From assembly GCF_027596085.1 (NCBI RefSeq), contig NC_072472.1, forward strand, positions 13,853,471 through 13,917,470: DNA of 64,000 nt, given 5' to 3'. This document shows, one piece after another, positions 13,320-64,000 of the stretch (position 1 is the first letter of the stretch; each line of letters begins with the position of its first letter). The position numbers were made by a program, and so were the translations under genes. The stretch is from Anoplopoma fimbria (taxonomy: Eukaryota; Chordata; Actinopteri; Perciformes; Anoplopomatidae). Under the pieces are notes generated by a model. That model ran no database searches and was not told where the DNA came from. It saw only the letters and a program-made list of their open reading frames with translations.

Positions 13320-14020
13320 GCACGTCGAGGCCAGGGGACTGGGATTCACCCAGACTGCCTTGTTGCCGCTATGTTGACCGTGGCTAATCGAGTTAGCTGC
13401 CTTGAGCTAACGTTAGCACTTGTGCACACAACACCGACTTAGCGTAGCGGAGCTAACGTTAGCATCGGTAGCAATCTCAGTGACAGAGGGCGGACATGGA
13501 GGAGCGATACAGCGAGACAAAACACCCCCGGCTGACGGCTGACACGTCGGTATGAACACACCGAGCCCCGGCCACACCGCCGGGTCGAGGCGTTGTCTGC
13601 TCGTGTTTTACAGCCTAGTATTTCACGAGCTAACCAGTCTGCGCCGCAGGACCAGGGGGGCAGCCAGCGGAGTGGGTCGGGACACGGCTGCCGAGAACAC
13701 AGGCGAGCGAGGCGGGCTGCAGCTCCCGGCTCCTCGGCGGACACATCCCGGGTCGCACCTCATCGTTCAGCCCCGCAGCATTAGTAAAGGAAAAAAATCA
13801 CTACATCCCAATCCCAAAAACATTCGCTTATGTGTGCAGTGCTTTACCTGTAACGGTGAATTGTGATAAATCGTGTCCTCCTCTGCAGCTCTCTTCCCCC
13901 TCCTAGCTCCAAAATGGCGCCAATATGTGTGGACTCGGTGCCCGCGGGTCCACGCGATCAGTGAGCGTGCAGCGCCACCCATAGAGCGAGAGCGCGCGTG
14001 CAGGTCTGCAAGTGGAGCCC
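13320..14020. promoter_or_regulatory. CpG-rich promoter region of pds5b
   Basis: This block is visibly richer in G, C and CpG than the AT-rich DNA on both sides and ends at a poly-A/poly-T stretch near 14,030-14,100. It covers the proposed pds5b exon 1 and its downstream flank. It carries two copies of the 12-bp palindrome GCTAACGTTAGC (13406-13417 and 13452-13463). No TATA box is evident, in keeping with a housekeeping CpG-island promoter. Whether it also drives transcription on the plus strand cannot be told from sequence. Confidence 0.6.
13848..13990 (-). other. pds5b: pds5b noncoding exon 1 (5'UTR), upstream end approximate
   Basis: The coding exon at 8175-8282 continues upstream to an acceptor at 8302/8303, so 20 nt of 5'UTR (8283-8302) sit in that exon and the rest must lie upstream. 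A good donor, ACAG|GTAAAG on the minus strand, lies at 13848/13847 inside the CpG-rich block. The segment above it contains AAAATGGCGCC on the plus strand (about 13,911-13,921), which resembles a YY1-type motif often seen at vertebrate start sites. The exon's existence is inferred; the transcription start is a guess. Confidence 0.55.
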
Positions 14021-14289
14021 TGAGTATCCTTAAAAAAAAAAAAGAAAAAAGAAAGAAAACTAATATTATCCATCTTTTTTCTTTTTTTTCTTTTTTTTTT
14101 AAAGAAACATCACTATCCATCACAAGTTTTTTTCTGTCTGTAAATATTATATTTCAGTTATTGTTGTTTTTCTACTGTTTTTATTGCTTATTTATAATAC
14201 TTGTTTTTATTTTTTATTTATTTTTATTTTTCATTTTATTTTTTTTATCTTGTCTTTCTTTACTATGTCTCTTGTGTGCACTTTACTCT

Positions 14290-14354
14290 ATGTAAGCCTG
14301 CACATTTCCCCGCTGCGGGACTAATAAAGGATTATCTTATCTTATCTTATCTTA
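14290..14354 (+). mobile_element. Retroelement 3' end with (TTATC)n tail, plus orientation
   Basis: Reads CCCCGCTGCGGGACTAATAA, then AGGA and repeated TTATC units. It is the reverse orientation of the copies at 12471-12595 and 51134-51330. The upstream extent, perhaps the T-rich stretch from about 14120, is unclear. Confidence 0.7.
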
Positions 14355-14784
14355 AGTTTTACTTAATAATAATTAGACAGTTTTCCCTTCAAATATATGT
14401 TTTCATTAAAACTATATTGCACAGAATTGATCATTTATTGAGAGAGGTTAACATAGCAGAGTTGTGTTGTTTCATTGCATTAACCCTTTCATGCATAGAG
14501 GTCACTACAGTGGACAGCTATTCAAATCCACTACAATAGTGCTCACTGTAGTGGCTGATGTGCAACTATGCCATCAAAACCCATGCATATACAAGAAAAC
14601 AACATTTGAATAGCTGTCCAATGTAGTTACCTCTATGCATGAAATGGTTAATAATAATTAAACAGTTTTCCCTCAAAAGATTTTCTAACCCTGATGTATT
14701 TTCATTAAAACTATATTGCACAGAATTGATCATTTATTGAGAGAGATTAACATAGCAGAGTTGTGTTGTTTCATTGCATTAAGC
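14355..14784. repeat. Direct repeat of about 120-135 bp flanking a MITE
   Basis: The left copy (about 14363-14483) and the right copy (about 14648-14784) share long identical blocks, such as ATATTGCACAGAATTGATCA and TTGTGTTGTTTCATTGCATT. The right copy has about 20 extra bases near 14679-14697. The piggyBac-like MITE lies exactly between them. Confidence 0.85.
14484..14647. mobile_element. piggyBac-like MITE with TTAA target-site duplications
   Basis: The ends are inverted repeats, CCCTTTCATGCATAGAGG at the left and CCTCTATGCATGAAATGG at the right, and the complementarity continues inward through GACAGCTATTCAAAT. TTAA flanks both ends (14480-14483 and 14648-14651), the target site of piggyBac-family transposases. 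It has no coding capacity, so it would have needed a transposase in trans. Confidence 0.85.
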
Positions 14785-14989
14785 GGGTTTTGTTCACCCA
14801 ATGCTGCTCAGAAAGGTCATTTTACAGTTTAATTGATGAAAGCATAACAAAAATGTAGTTCCTTGACATTAAGTATTCGTTTGTTTCTGCACTGTACTTT
14901 TGCTCTGGTTTATGCTCTTAGATGCTTGTTTAAGAAAGGAGATGCACTTATGACTTCTGGTGACTAGTAGTTCTCTTGAATACCTATGT

Positions 14990-15062
14990 TGAATACACTT
15001 CCTGTAAGTCGCTTTGGATAAAAGCGTCTGCTAAATGACTGTAATGTAATGTAATGTAAAGT
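14990..15062 (+). mobile_element. V-SINE-like 3' end with (TGTAA)n tail
   Basis: Reads AAGTCGCTTTGGATAAAAGC, then GTCTGCTAAATGACTGTAATG and short TGTAA repeats. This is the conserved 3' module of many fish SINEs and of their L2-type LINE partners. Confidence 0.8.
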
Positions 15063-15069
15063 AACCTAC

Positions 15070-15340
15070 ATTTTAATAATAATAATAATAATAAAAATAA
15101 TACGTTATTTATAGAGCGCTTTTCAGAGTACTCAAAGATGCTTTACAGACATTTAAAATCAGCATTAAAAGCTACACACTAAAAACTTAAAACACACAGC
15201 ATTAGTCAGACATTAAAAGCAGTTTTGAAGAGGTGAGTTTTGATTTCTGATTTGAACATTGATTTTACAATGCAGTCAAATCGTTAAGGCTGCAAAATAA
15301 GGAGCATTCGCTCTAAATTGAAACATGTAGGCCCTTCCAG
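15070..15340 (-). mobile_element. Retroelement fragment with (ATT)n tail
   Basis: An AATAAT run is followed by TTATTTATAGAGCGCTTTTC and AAAGATGCTTTACAGAC. On the minus strand this reads as a LINE or SINE end with AAGCGCTCTATAAATAA before a poly-ATT tail. It has no open frame of note. Confidence 0.6.
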
Positions 15341-15856
15341 CAGCACTTGAATGCGGCAACAGGCTGTTTCAAATTAGCATTTCTTTTTTTTACGGTAATG
15401 ATCTCATAAATGAGACACGCTCACAATAAACATAACGCCCTCATTAGGGTAATATTCATGTTTCTTCCGAATAGACTTTTGTTAACTGCTTTTCAGTGGT
15501 GCTATTCATATCACAAAGGCTTCCATGTCTATTAAAGGATATTTTAACAAATCAGTGTGCGTCTATTTATGCAGCCTTTTCTCAGTTATTGCTAGGGAGC
15601 CTTTCATTTCCCCCTTTCCATTCACTGCTAACCTATTCATTAATATGCCACGTTTCCATGTAAGAACATCTGTTCCTCTTGTTACCTATGTGCATATACT
15701 TTGATTACACTTGTCATTGCTAAATATCCTGCGAAATCCACATTTTAAGTCACTAAAAATGCCTTTTCAAACTGGTTTACAGAAAATACAACTAAAAGGA
15801 ATAGATGTCTAAAAGATCAGCAGCGTGCCTCATATTTCTCTGGGTCTCTGGCCCAT

Positions 15857-15990
15857 ATAGATAGATAGATATTCCTTTATTGATCCCCATGGGGGGAATT
15901 CGGGTGTTGCAGCAGCTCAAGTACAGAGTAAACAGATTAAGATAATAAATAAAAGATATTATACAATAAAATAAAATAAAAATAAACAAT
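15857..15990 (-). mobile_element. Retroelement 3' end with (TATC)n tail
   Basis: On the minus strand it ends with CCCCATGGGGATCAATAAAG followed by TATC repeats. It resembles the TTATC-tailed family elsewhere in the window but has a different core. Confidence 0.65.
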
Positions 15991-16634
15991 ATGAACTATA
16001 GGGGGAGCTCCAATATATAATCTTTCAGATTTGCACCCCTAAAAATCCAAGCCACTATACTGCAGGTGCAGAACATGATAGATACATTCAGAGTTAACCA
16101 GAGAGTGATATGGGTGAAAGGAAAGCTTGAAAGCATGTTGTCACATTCTGTTAGAAGTAGGCCACTAAAGATTAGTGAGCACATGGCCTGTGGACTTTTA
16201 AGATAAAATAAGATAATCCTTTATTTTGCTGTCGAATGAGATTTTAACTAAATTACAGTGGATCATTTTAGGATGACCAAACATACATTGCGATTAAATA
16301 ACACAGACCATAACTGTGAACATGTGAAGACAATAATTTGAATTAAATCCAAGTGCAATTACAATTAAAAACACGATTGTATCTTAACATTTAGGACATT
16401 ACATTAATGAACATTAATTATTTAAGATGAACAACAGATTGTTTTTGCAGTTTATGGTTGATCATGTTCTTCCAGAATATAGGCATATACCATTTTTAAA
16501 ACCCATCTGATTATTTCTGTATATGGCGGCTCAATTGGAGGACGCACAGCCCTTGTTCTCAATCAACCAATTAGTTGACTACCGCAAGAAGGCAACTGCT
16601 TAAATCCGAGCAGGAACAACTCAGAACCGGTTTC

Positions 16635-16739
16635 ATGGCTCCAGGATGGAGGGGTTCCTGTCCACGTTTCCACCGTACAATGTGTGCGCTGGCCCGGCTC
16701 AGGACGGCGGCTGGGGGAAGAGAGAGGGCCGCTTCCTGA
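16635..16739 (+). other. Upstream out-of-frame ATG overlapping the zar1l start
   Basis: An ATG 11 nt before the proposed zar1l start opens a 34-codon frame (MAPGWRGSCP...) in a different frame. It ends with TGA at 16737-16739, inside zar1l exon 1. Whether it is in the mRNA depends on the unmapped transcription start. Confidence 0.6.
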
Positions 16740-17375
16740 TGCCCCAGGGCCTGAACTACCTGGAGCTCTGCAAGGCCATCCTGTCCCAGGTCAACCCCAG
16801 TTTACCCACTCTACTCAGGAGGGCCAACACCAAAGAGTGTGGCGTTCAAGTTAACGCCAAAGTGGATAAAGTCGTGCAGTGCTCGCTGGGTCCCAAGACG
16901 CTGTTCTGCCTGGAGGGGGACCGGGACCGGGACCGGGACCGGGACCACCACGGGTCCGGTAAGTCGCCCTCGAAGAGCCCGCAGCTCAGCAAACCGGACG
17001 GGAAGGCGCTCTACAGCACGCCGCCGCCGCCGCTCAGCACACTGCGCTTCCTGAGGCCCGTGTCCATCTACTCTCCGGTGTTTGACCGCAGGATCTTCGG
17101 GAAGAAAGTCGAGGATGAGGAGGAGGGAAGCAAAGGAGAAGGTGAAGCTGAAGCAGCCGGAAAAACTGAGTCTGACAAGGAGGAAGACACGGGTCACGGT
17201 GGAGAGGAGCCGGGGCAGGACTTCAAGACAACGCAACACAGGTCTTCTTTGAAGGGGTCAAACTTTCAGGTGGGTTTCTCTGATAGGAAACCCTAATGAG
17301 TTACACATTTATATAAAACATACATATGTTACACACACATTATAATTTCACATCACACACATGGGCACACACTCC

Positions 17376-17410
<35 letters not shown>

Positions 17411-18599
17411 CCACTTTGATGACTACTCATTTTCAGCTAGGAACATTGTTAAGACCATTAATAAGATAAATTCTTCATCAAACTTTCTGTATGTCGTTTA
17501 CAGTCATTTTAAACATAGGCCAAGAAAGTGTGTGGTGTGTGTGTATATATTAACATGGAAATTAACAGCATAGAAGCACAAAACTGAAATGATTTGGAGG
17601 CTAGGCTTGATAGAAGGACCCTCTAAAGGACATATAGTGCACAAGATCGGGTAATAAAGACTCCCCTTAAGTACCTATCATGTTGGTTCATTCTGTGCTT
17701 TAGAAAATACAAGGTAAGGCTTCTTTTTATAGCACCTTTCAGCAAGGCAATTCAAAGTGTTTTTAAATGAGACCCAAAAAAGATTAAGTAAAGATGTAAA
17801 AGAAATGGGTCAATACAAAATTGTGAATGTGGTAAAATAGATCAAAATAATCAAAAATTGAAAAACATACTGAATCATACTTGTGGAAGTGCAAGTAATG
17901 CATGGATAGATTTCCTAAAAAGGCAAAGTCACACAGCAGTTAATACACGATGTGCCCTCTTTTCCCAGTTTGTGATTGAGTATTGGTTCTGATTCTATAA
18001 GTTTGGGACTTTAATTCATAATATTAATTTGTCTTTATTTTTAGTTCCTGGAGCAGAGGTATGGCTTTTTCCACTGCAAAAAGTGCAACATCCGGTGGGA
18101 GAGTGCTTATGTGTGGTGCATCTCTGGAACCAGTAAGGTAAGTGAATTTGTTGATCACTGCAATCTACGGTTTAGCATGCACACATTAAGGTTTGGCAAA
18201 ATCTGCATTTATAATAGTAATTAAGATGAATTCCTTTTTTTCTTTTGGTCAGGTGTACTACAAGCAGCTCTGCCGGAAGTGTCAGGTAGGGTTTAACCCC
18301 TACAGAGTGGAATCCATCCTGTGTAAGGTACAGTAATACATTTTTTATTTTTATTTTTTATAAACAGTTTCTAAAAACTTGATCATCACTCCTCTGACTG
18401 CTCGCTCTTCCCTTTCTCCTTCCAGTCACTAACACTCTCCTCCCCTCTGCATCAGGGCTGCTCTCAGACTTGCTGCAGCTGTGAGAAGAAGCAGAGGCAC
18501 ATTAACATGAAGAGGCCTCACCGCCAGGACCTCTGTTGTCGCTGCAAGGGCATGAGGCTGTCCTGTGACGCCACCTACAGCTTCAAATACATTGTCTGA
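16646..18599 (+). CDS. zar1l: zar1l, zygote arrest protein 1-like
   Basis: ZAR1 and ZAR1L are cytoplasmic oocyte proteins that bind maternal mRNAs through a C-terminal zinc-finger domain and hold them translationally repressed until the egg matures. Exons: 16646-17269, 18045-18137, 18253-18327 and 18456-18599, all GT-AG and all in phase 0, giving 311 residues (human ZAR1L is about 320). The N-terminal part has the family blocks KAILSQVNPSLPTLLRRANT and GVQVNAKVDKVVQCSLGPKT. The acidic, Arg/Asp-rich middle is poorly conserved. Residues 209-311 form the cysteine-rich 3CxxC-type finger: FHCKKC, YVWCISGTSK, LCRKCQ, SQTCCSCEKKQRHI, DLCCRCKG, then YSFKYIV before the stop. For exon 4 the second acceptor (CATCAG at 18450-18455) was chosen over TCCAG at 18421-18425 because it restores the family spacing. 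It is ZAR1L and not ZAR1 by synteny with fry and pds5b. Expression in ovary is expected from the family. Confidence 0.93.
16919..16945 (+). repeat. zar1l: In-frame GACCGG hexanucleotide repeat in zar1l exon 1
   Basis: Four and a half units of GACCGG encode alternating Asp-Arg (DRDRDRDRD). It lies between the conserved N-terminal block and the variable acidic region. Confidence 0.95.
17383..17408. repeat. (CA)n microsatellite in zar1l intron 1
   Basis: A short CA run just after exon 1 of zar1l. The rest of that intron (17270-18044) holds a decayed retroelement-like piece near 17709-17790 (TTTTTATAGCACCTTTCAGC) and nothing else recognisable. Confidence 0.85.
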
Positions 18600-18819
18600 G
18601 CTGCCTTGCATCTAGTACCTGTACGTGTCACTAAAAAAAAAAAAAAAGTTGCCTCCAGTAACAGACAGAGGAGATTCATATATTCTCCTGCCAGCGAGTA
18701 GATGAATCTCTGTCTTGGTTGTTAATTTGATGCAACTTCTCTCTTTGTTTCCCTTCATCAGTCCTAGAGCTTAACTTAAACATGAAAACTATTTTTGTAA
18801 AGAGAAATGAAATTTATGA

Positions 18820-18825
18820 AATAAA
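18820..18825 (+). terminator. zar1l: zar1l polyadenylation signal
   Basis: AATAAA lies 221 nt after the zar1l stop codon and is the first canonical hexamer on this strand after it. The cleavage site is expected 10-30 nt further on. Confidence 0.7.
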
Positions 18826-18849
18826 AGAATTCTAGATATTGAATTTGCA

Positions 18850-21653
18850 CCCATTCATTTAAAACCTTTATCTTTATACCCTGGCACAATCTTATTATAT
18901 CTCTAAAAGCTCAGTTTGGTTTGACTCATGAAGCTTGAATGCACGCAACTTTAAGTATAATACCCTGAACAAAAAAAATACTGAGTGTTGAGCCCAAAGA
19001 TTTTCAGTACTGTAGTGTCAAGAGACTATGTTAAAATGCATATGCAATCTTAAAAAAAGTTAAAAGTGAAATGCAGAAGAGATTACTTTGATATGTCTTT
19101 ACTTTGACACAGACTTGTACAGAGCATCAACTCAAGAACAACTTCACAAAGGCTGTAAAAGTATTTACAAGGTGGAAAAAAACCCAACTACAGTCTTCAT
19201 CTAAAAAGCTTTAAAAATGTGCAATTTCTTGTTCGGCATGCACACACACACACACGTTCTCCACACACAGGAAAGAAAAAACCCAAAACATACCCGCATG
19301 AGCTTAAAGCTCCCTTTTGTACCTCATACAAACATATCTTTCAGATAAAATATGATTTTTGTTAATAAATATTTTCAAACACTCCATACAGTACACAGAA
19401 GAGTCATGCATGGCAGTTTGATTTGAGAGAACAAACATCAATAAAAAAAACCTAAGTCAAATGAGTGTTGCTGATCAGATATAAATAGGAAAAAGATATT
19501 TGTACAGCAAATAGAGAGGAGGAGGGGGGGGGGGGGACAAGGAGTCACGAAAAGGGGTGACGACAGGAAGTGTTGGACTTCAGTAGTAGCACAGGGTTTT
19601 GTTTTGAACGCCAGCGATGAGTGCTGAATGTCAGCATTTCCCTTACGTGTAAGGTAACTACAAACCACACACAAACATATGCTACAATGGTTGTGCGCCC
19701 ATAACTATTAATATTATACAGAGACAAAATATGTGAGTGTGTACATGCACCGTCCTCCGAGCATGTGAACACAAAAGGTCAACAGTGTAGGACAGTGAGA
19801 GAAATATACAGTGTGTACACTCTAATGATGCTACAACTTGCCACAGAGGAGTGCACAGATAATGGCATGATTAGTGTACCAATGTTTACAACAGTAGTCA
19901 GGAGACAAGCTGGTTCACCGATAAAGAATATAAACAGAGCAACGGCAGCACGAGGAGAAAGGCGTGAATATTCTGCTTCTGCTCTTTTGTTGATCAGTCT
20001 TTCAGTCAGTCTGGAGAGGTCAGACTTTTAGGGAGCAAAAGGGGACACTAGTTCGGTGGAAAGCTTTCATCTGGGCCATGCATTGCACAATTTCTCAAAA
20101 CAGTAGACACAAGAGAAAAAAGCTATTCCAGTTTTCTGCTTCTTCTTCTTCTCCTCCTTAGTGAAAGTGACAGCCTTTTTCCTCTCACAGTAACAAAGAA
20201 ATCCCCAGAAACATAACCTCCTTTCTGTAACATTTCAAAAACTAATACCAAAATTCCATTTAGTGCAATAGCGAAAACTCTACCAGCAATGTGCCACGGG
20301 AAGTTTCCTCACTCTCTCTGGCAATACTAACACCGAACAACATCCTTTCAGACGGAGGCAGTCAATCAAGTTCAATCAGGTCCGTCAAGTTCCTCTGGGA
20401 ACAAAGTAAGAACTCAAAGGTCCGCAGGTACAGAATAGATTTAGTGCTGAAAGATGACCCTAAAGCAGGACTCAAACTGGGAGCACGTCAATCAATCTTA
20501 CAACATGTAGCCGTAAAGCCAAGTTAGCGCTCGGATAGAATCACATCAGGTCGTCTTCATCAGCAGGCAGCAGTCTTTAGTATCTAGTCAGTTCAGTGAT
20601 CCCATTATGTCTGGGACATGATTCAATGTTCTTAAAGTGTATAATCTGAAAGTATCTCTGAGATTTCATCGTTGCTTCAGGGATTGTTGGTTTCAGTCAG
20701 GATTCATAGAAGAGTCTGAGCTCTTTAGGTCCTCTTTCGTGGTACGTTTACGTCTTATGTCTGGACGTCTGACGGTTCAGCATTCAGGAGCCCCCCTACT
20801 TTCAATAGGGGCAGGGCGGCGTGCCCCACCTTCCCAAGGTAGCGAGATAAAGGCGTGGCAGCTCCACCGAGGGAACAACAGCAACCCCATGCGGCAGCCT
20901 CTCCTGGGTCGGTGGGGCAGGGAGGAGGGGGAGGAGGGAGAAGGGATGAAGATGGAGCAGGGCCGTGGGTTAACACTGTGTCATGGCCCGGGTGTACAAC
21001 TGGGGATGGACTTAAGTGTTTGTATGGAGAGCGGGGGAAATGGGGGAGATGTGAACCCCGAGGGGGATCAGGAAGTGGGTTTGTGTCCGAGCGTGTGAGC
21101 AAGGTGGGTTCTGAGGCTACGGTCGGGAGCACGCTGGATGTACGAGATGATATCAGCCGTTTGCTTCTGTGTGTATGTAACAGTGGCGAACTGTGTGACG
21201 AATGTCCTCTGAAAGGATAATAAAGGTTAGTGTTCTCATCGAGGTAACTCCTCCTTGGCTCTTGTGTGTGCGGCATTGTAGAATGTGGTTGGCCTGGTGT
21301 GTTTGAGCAGCTGTGCGGTGAGAACAGGTCTGGGGGTTTAGGAAAATCACATAATGAGGTATCAGAGGCAGCAGTGGACGCGCATGAGGAGAGCAGAGAA
21401 ATGTTTGGGTGGTGATCTAAATATGGTTCTGGCGCTGTGCAGGACGGTAGGCAGGTATCTGTCTGTTGCTGTGCAGGCGGGGCAGCAGATACACGGGAGG
21501 AGGGAGGGGCCATGTATGTGGGTGCTGGGCCTCCTCCGCAAGAGAAGGCTGAGACGAGAAGGGATGTGGAGATGGTTTCGGAAGCGTCAATGGTTGCAGC
21601 GACGGGGAAGGTAAGGGCGGGGAAGGAGGGGGTGGGGGGCTCCTGAGCTCCTG
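18850..21653 (-). other. fry 3'UTR and zar1l/fry convergent intergenic region
   Basis: zar1l and fry end facing each other here, and no third gene is visible. The part next to fry (about 20,750-21,653) is GC-rich and strongly strand-biased (purines on plus, pyrimidines on the fry strand) and is probably fry 3'UTR. I found no canonical AATAAA on the minus strand between 21,653 and about 18,850; a variant AGTAAA lies at 19098-19103. The fry mRNA end is therefore undetermined. A G run lies at about 19,524-19,536. Confidence 0.55.
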
Positions 21654-62886
<41,233 letters not shown>

Positions 62887-63097
62887 GGCTGCAGAGGCTA
62901 TGTCGCCACGGTGACAGACAGCAGAGGGAGGACAGGACGGCAGGATGAGGCGTTGCGGTCAGAGCAAGTGAGAGAAAGAGGAGTGCGCTTCCGAGAGAGA
63001 AAGACTGGGAGAGAGGGATGCGGGTGGGCAGCCAGCGATGCGGATGTTGCGGCTGTCTGCTGCTGAGTGTGTGTGCCTCTGTGCGCGTGTGCATAAA

Positions 63098-63205
<108 letters not shown>

Positions 63206-63362
63206 AAAGAGAAAGAAAAAGAGAACGGCAATCAGCCTCGCCTGCGCTGTGTTGCTATCTTGCTGGCTAACACTCCCCATCCCCTCTCTGTTTTGCTCTC
63301 TCAGGACAGTGATACCCAGATGTTGGTAGACGCCAGCAGCCAATCCTCTTAGAGGAAAGATG

Positions 63363-63400
63363 GAGAGAGAGAGGGAGGGAAGGAGGGAGGGAGGGAGGGA
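63363..63400. repeat. GGGA/GGAA simple repeat
   Basis: Purine run of GAGA followed by GGGA and GGAA units on plus; CCCT on the fry strand. Confidence 0.9.
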
Positions 63401-64000
63401 ATAACATACAGTAGATGCTACTGAACAGGGGGGAATGTGGAAAGCAGTGAGGGACAATGAGGAGACAGTGAGATGAGGGATACTGGAGTAATTAAGATGA
63501 GAGAAACAAAAGGACAGAAATCCAAGGTTTCCTGATCACTGTTGTGCTGTTCTGATTAGCAATTACTGTTGACCAATGAGAGCCAAGAGAAGCAGTGATT
63601 GGCAGTCATTACCAACGAATAGTCAGTGATAATAACAATAGCGTCACTGCCCCAGATGAGTCTGACTCCACACTGCACATACAGTATATTCTGAGTATGA
63701 CGTGCGTGCATCATGCAAACAGTACTACTTTTAGTTGATTCTTTAGTGGGGTTATTGTCCCACAATGCAATGCAAAATAAATTGTCTTTAGTACAAAAAT
63801 AAGAGTCCATCATTTTTCGTCTAACTGAAGCGGTCTCATTTTCTTACGTTTTTTTCTGTGATTTCTGTGTCCAAAATCATTCCTTATTCACTATATTGTG
63901 CACAATAAGATATTTTTGTAGTTGAAGGGGTGATTTCCACCGGGGATGGAGGGGACATGTGTTTACATGACCACTACTTATGTATTCCCAGCCACATTAA

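Larger units (their letters stand above)
8303..13847 (-). other. pds5b intron 1, noncoding
   Basis: About 5.5 kb lie between the proposed noncoding exon 1 and the first coding exon. I see no conserved coding block in it. It holds an (AT)n run (8980-9029), a degraded fish retroelement (about 9588-9790), a CA run (11282-11320) and a MITE with a nested insertion (12420-12770). The remainder looks like ordinary AT-rich intron. Confidence 0.6.
14021..16600. other. pds5b-zar1l intergenic spacer
   Basis: The spacer between the pds5b promoter and zar1l is about 2.6 kb. It is made largely of the mobile-element pieces listed separately, plus AT-rich filler and a decayed element tail at about 16199-16330. 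I see no coding block of BRCA2, N4BP2L1 or N4BP2L2, the genes found here in human. The zar1l promoter must lie in its last few hundred bases, but no clear TATA element is visible. Confidence 0.7.

Noticed and set aside
13439..13866. Overlapping plus and minus open frames of 63-104 codons in the CpG-rich block
   Set aside because: GC-rich DNA leaves frames open by chance, and they overlap the pds5b promoter and exon 1. No family match.
13873..14295. A 140-codon frame with a Phe/Leu-rich membrane-like end
   Set aside because: The hydrophobic part is a translation of a T-rich low-complexity run preceding a retroelement tail.
18426..18455. An earlier acceptor for zar1l exon 4 that would add ten residues (SLTLSSPLHQ)
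   Set aside because: It keeps the frame but inserts residues into the zinc finger between LCK and GCSQ. The acceptor at 18455 gives the family spacing. It could be a minor splice form.

Overview
The window is a stretch of vertebrate nuclear DNA, almost certainly from a teleost fish. The genes have many short exons with GT-AG introns. The proteins match vertebrate PDS5B, ZAR1L and FRY residue for residue over long stretches. The spacer DNA is full of fish-type repeats: an L2/Rex1-like LINE fragment, a V-SINE-like (TGTAA)n tail, LINE tails ending in (TTATC)n, Tc1/mariner-like and piggyBac-like MITEs, and very long CA/GT runs.

Layout. (1) 1-14,020, minus strand: the 5' part of pds5b, a cohesin regulator. 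It has a CpG-rich promoter, a noncoding exon 1 near 13.85-13.99 kb and nine coding exons between 8,282 and 177 that give residues 1-352. The rest of the gene lies beyond position 1. (2) 14,020-16,600: a short intergenic spacer filled with transposable-element debris. (3) 16,646-18,599, plus strand: a complete four-exon zar1l, an oocyte RNA-binding zinc-finger protein. (4) 21,654-62,886, minus strand: a complete fry (Furry) coding region. I could place 65 coding exons whose lengths sum to 9,096 nt, exactly divisible by three, giving a 3,031-residue protein. The last exon converges on the zar1l 3' end. (5) 62,887-64,000: the fry upstream and 5'UTR region.

The order and orientation fry-zar1l-pds5b match the human 13q13 segment, but the human BRCA2, N4BP2L1 and N4BP2L2 genes that lie between ZAR1L and PDS5B are absent here. 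The three genes are neighbours by conserved synteny and do not form an operon or a shared pathway: PDS5B acts on sister-chromatid cohesion, ZAR1L on maternal mRNA, and FRY on NDR-kinase signalling and microtubules.

The most interesting observations are two in-frame candidate microexons in fry (9 and 18 nt), a phase-compatible alternative first exon of fry, one GC-AG intron in fry, a perfect 53-bp-arm inverted repeat in a pds5b intron, a LINE fragment lying in frame with a pds5b exon, an overlapping out-of-frame upstream ATG in zar1l, and two dissectable MITE insertions. I found no CRISPR array, operon, phage or other prokaryotic system.
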